Part shown: positions 19,180-19,316 of the stretch, piece after piece | Numbering within the stretch: position 1 is the first letter of the stretch | Layout of the letters: each line of letters starts with the position of its first letter | Origin: GWC2-37-13 sp964564535 | Lineage (GTDB): Bacteria; Patescibacteriota; Microgenomatia; UBA1406; GWC2-37-13 | NCBI GenBank assembly: GCA_964564535.1 | Contig: CAZMBH010000014.1 | Coordinates: 1-19,316 of the forward strand | Length of the DNA: 19,316 nt | Direction: 5' to 3' | Position numbers and translations under genes: made by a program | The notes under the pieces: generated by a model | The model's input: the letters and a program-made list of their open reading frames with translations, nothing else | Databases searched by the model: none | Told to the model about the DNA's origin: nothing

Positions 19180-19316
19180 CTATTCATTAATTAACGGAAT
19201 GATTCTTGAAATAATTCTTCTCACATCTTCAATATTTTTTACCTGCATTAATTCATTTCTCACTTCAGCTGCATGAGGAAAATCTTTAACATACCAAGCT
19301 AAATGTTTTCTCATGA
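19180..19316 (-). CDS. tRNA-dihydrouridine synthase (DusB-like), C-terminal fragment
   Basis: The window edge cuts this gene. The visible 44 codons from the ATG at 19314-19312 to TAG at 19182-19180 are the C-terminal part of a longer frame that continues beyond the window; this internal ATG is not a claimed start. MRKHLAWYVKDFPHAAEVRN and the following ELMQVKNIEDVRRIISRI match the end of DusB-type enzymes (R-K-H-x-x-W-Y-x-K-x-x-P). These flavoenzymes reduce specific uridines in tRNA. The catalytic domain lies outside the window. No promoter for it is visible here. Confidence 0.8.
   Translation of the reverse strand, partial: MRKHLAWYVKDFPHAAEVRNELMQVKNIEDVRRIISRIIPLINE

Noticed and set aside
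1..19316. TGA read as Gly (genetic code 25), as in some CPR lineages
   Set aside because: Several genes end at TGA exactly at family length with overlapping starts (fic, EamA, antitoxin), and no in-frame TGA is needed in any gene.
1..19316. CRISPR array, transposase or integrase
   Set aside because: No regularly spaced direct repeats and no transposase or recombinase motif were seen. Long frames opposite clear genes (for example within transaldolase, HisC-like, cysM and ProX regions) are antisense shadows.

Overview
This AT-rich, tightly packed window most likely comes from a Candidate Phyla Radiation (Patescibacteria) genome, perhaps Microgenomates. The reasons are the many small genes, secreted proteins with a short anchor and a TPTP-type linker, a half-size TauE/SafE protein, and a tRNA gene carrying a self-splicing intron. 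Most genes lack a Shine-Dalgarno (SD) sequence; instead a -10 hexamer ends about 6-10 bases before the start codon, so leaderless transcripts are inferred. TGA is used as a stop. The taxonomy is inferred from gene style only.

Left part (1-3454): a free-standing FtsK-gamma-like winged helix (minus), divergent from a beta-hydroxyacid dehydrogenase. Then come, on the minus strand, an Ala-tRNA(Pro) deacylase (ProX type) behind a zinc-ribbon DUF5655 protein, a small membrane protein and an AEC-family permease.

Accessory part (3455-8327): an anchored surface protein, two unrecognised genes, a four-gene minus-strand unit (245, 128 and about 176-183 aa unknown proteins plus a DUF805-like membrane protein), and an anchored staphylococcal-type nuclease. 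Diverged copies of one intergenic repeat lie between these genes.

Centre (8397-9092): tRNA-Asn(GUU) is split between anticodon bases 35 and 36 by a 219-base group I intron whose helices P1-P9 can all be drawn. A half-length TauE/SafE gene starts 4 bases after the tRNA.

Right-centre (9162-15573): two anchored extracytoplasmic proteins (one Cys-rich), a predicted zinc metalloprotease, then a run of transaldolase, HisC-like aminotransferase, EamA transporter and an MGMT-type alkyltransferase.

Right part (15574-19316): a Fic protein with an operator-like promoter and an overlapping TPR gene, then a Phd/RelE-type toxin-antitoxin pair with its own operator. A minus-strand cysM-ridA unit follows. 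Upstream of cysM lies what looks like a transcription attenuator: a promoter, a 15-codon leader peptide with a Cys codon, alternative hairpins, and a terminator whose 3' arm is the cysM SD. The window ends in the 3' part of a dusB-like gene. The two most interesting items are the tRNA-Asn intron and the cysM attenuator.
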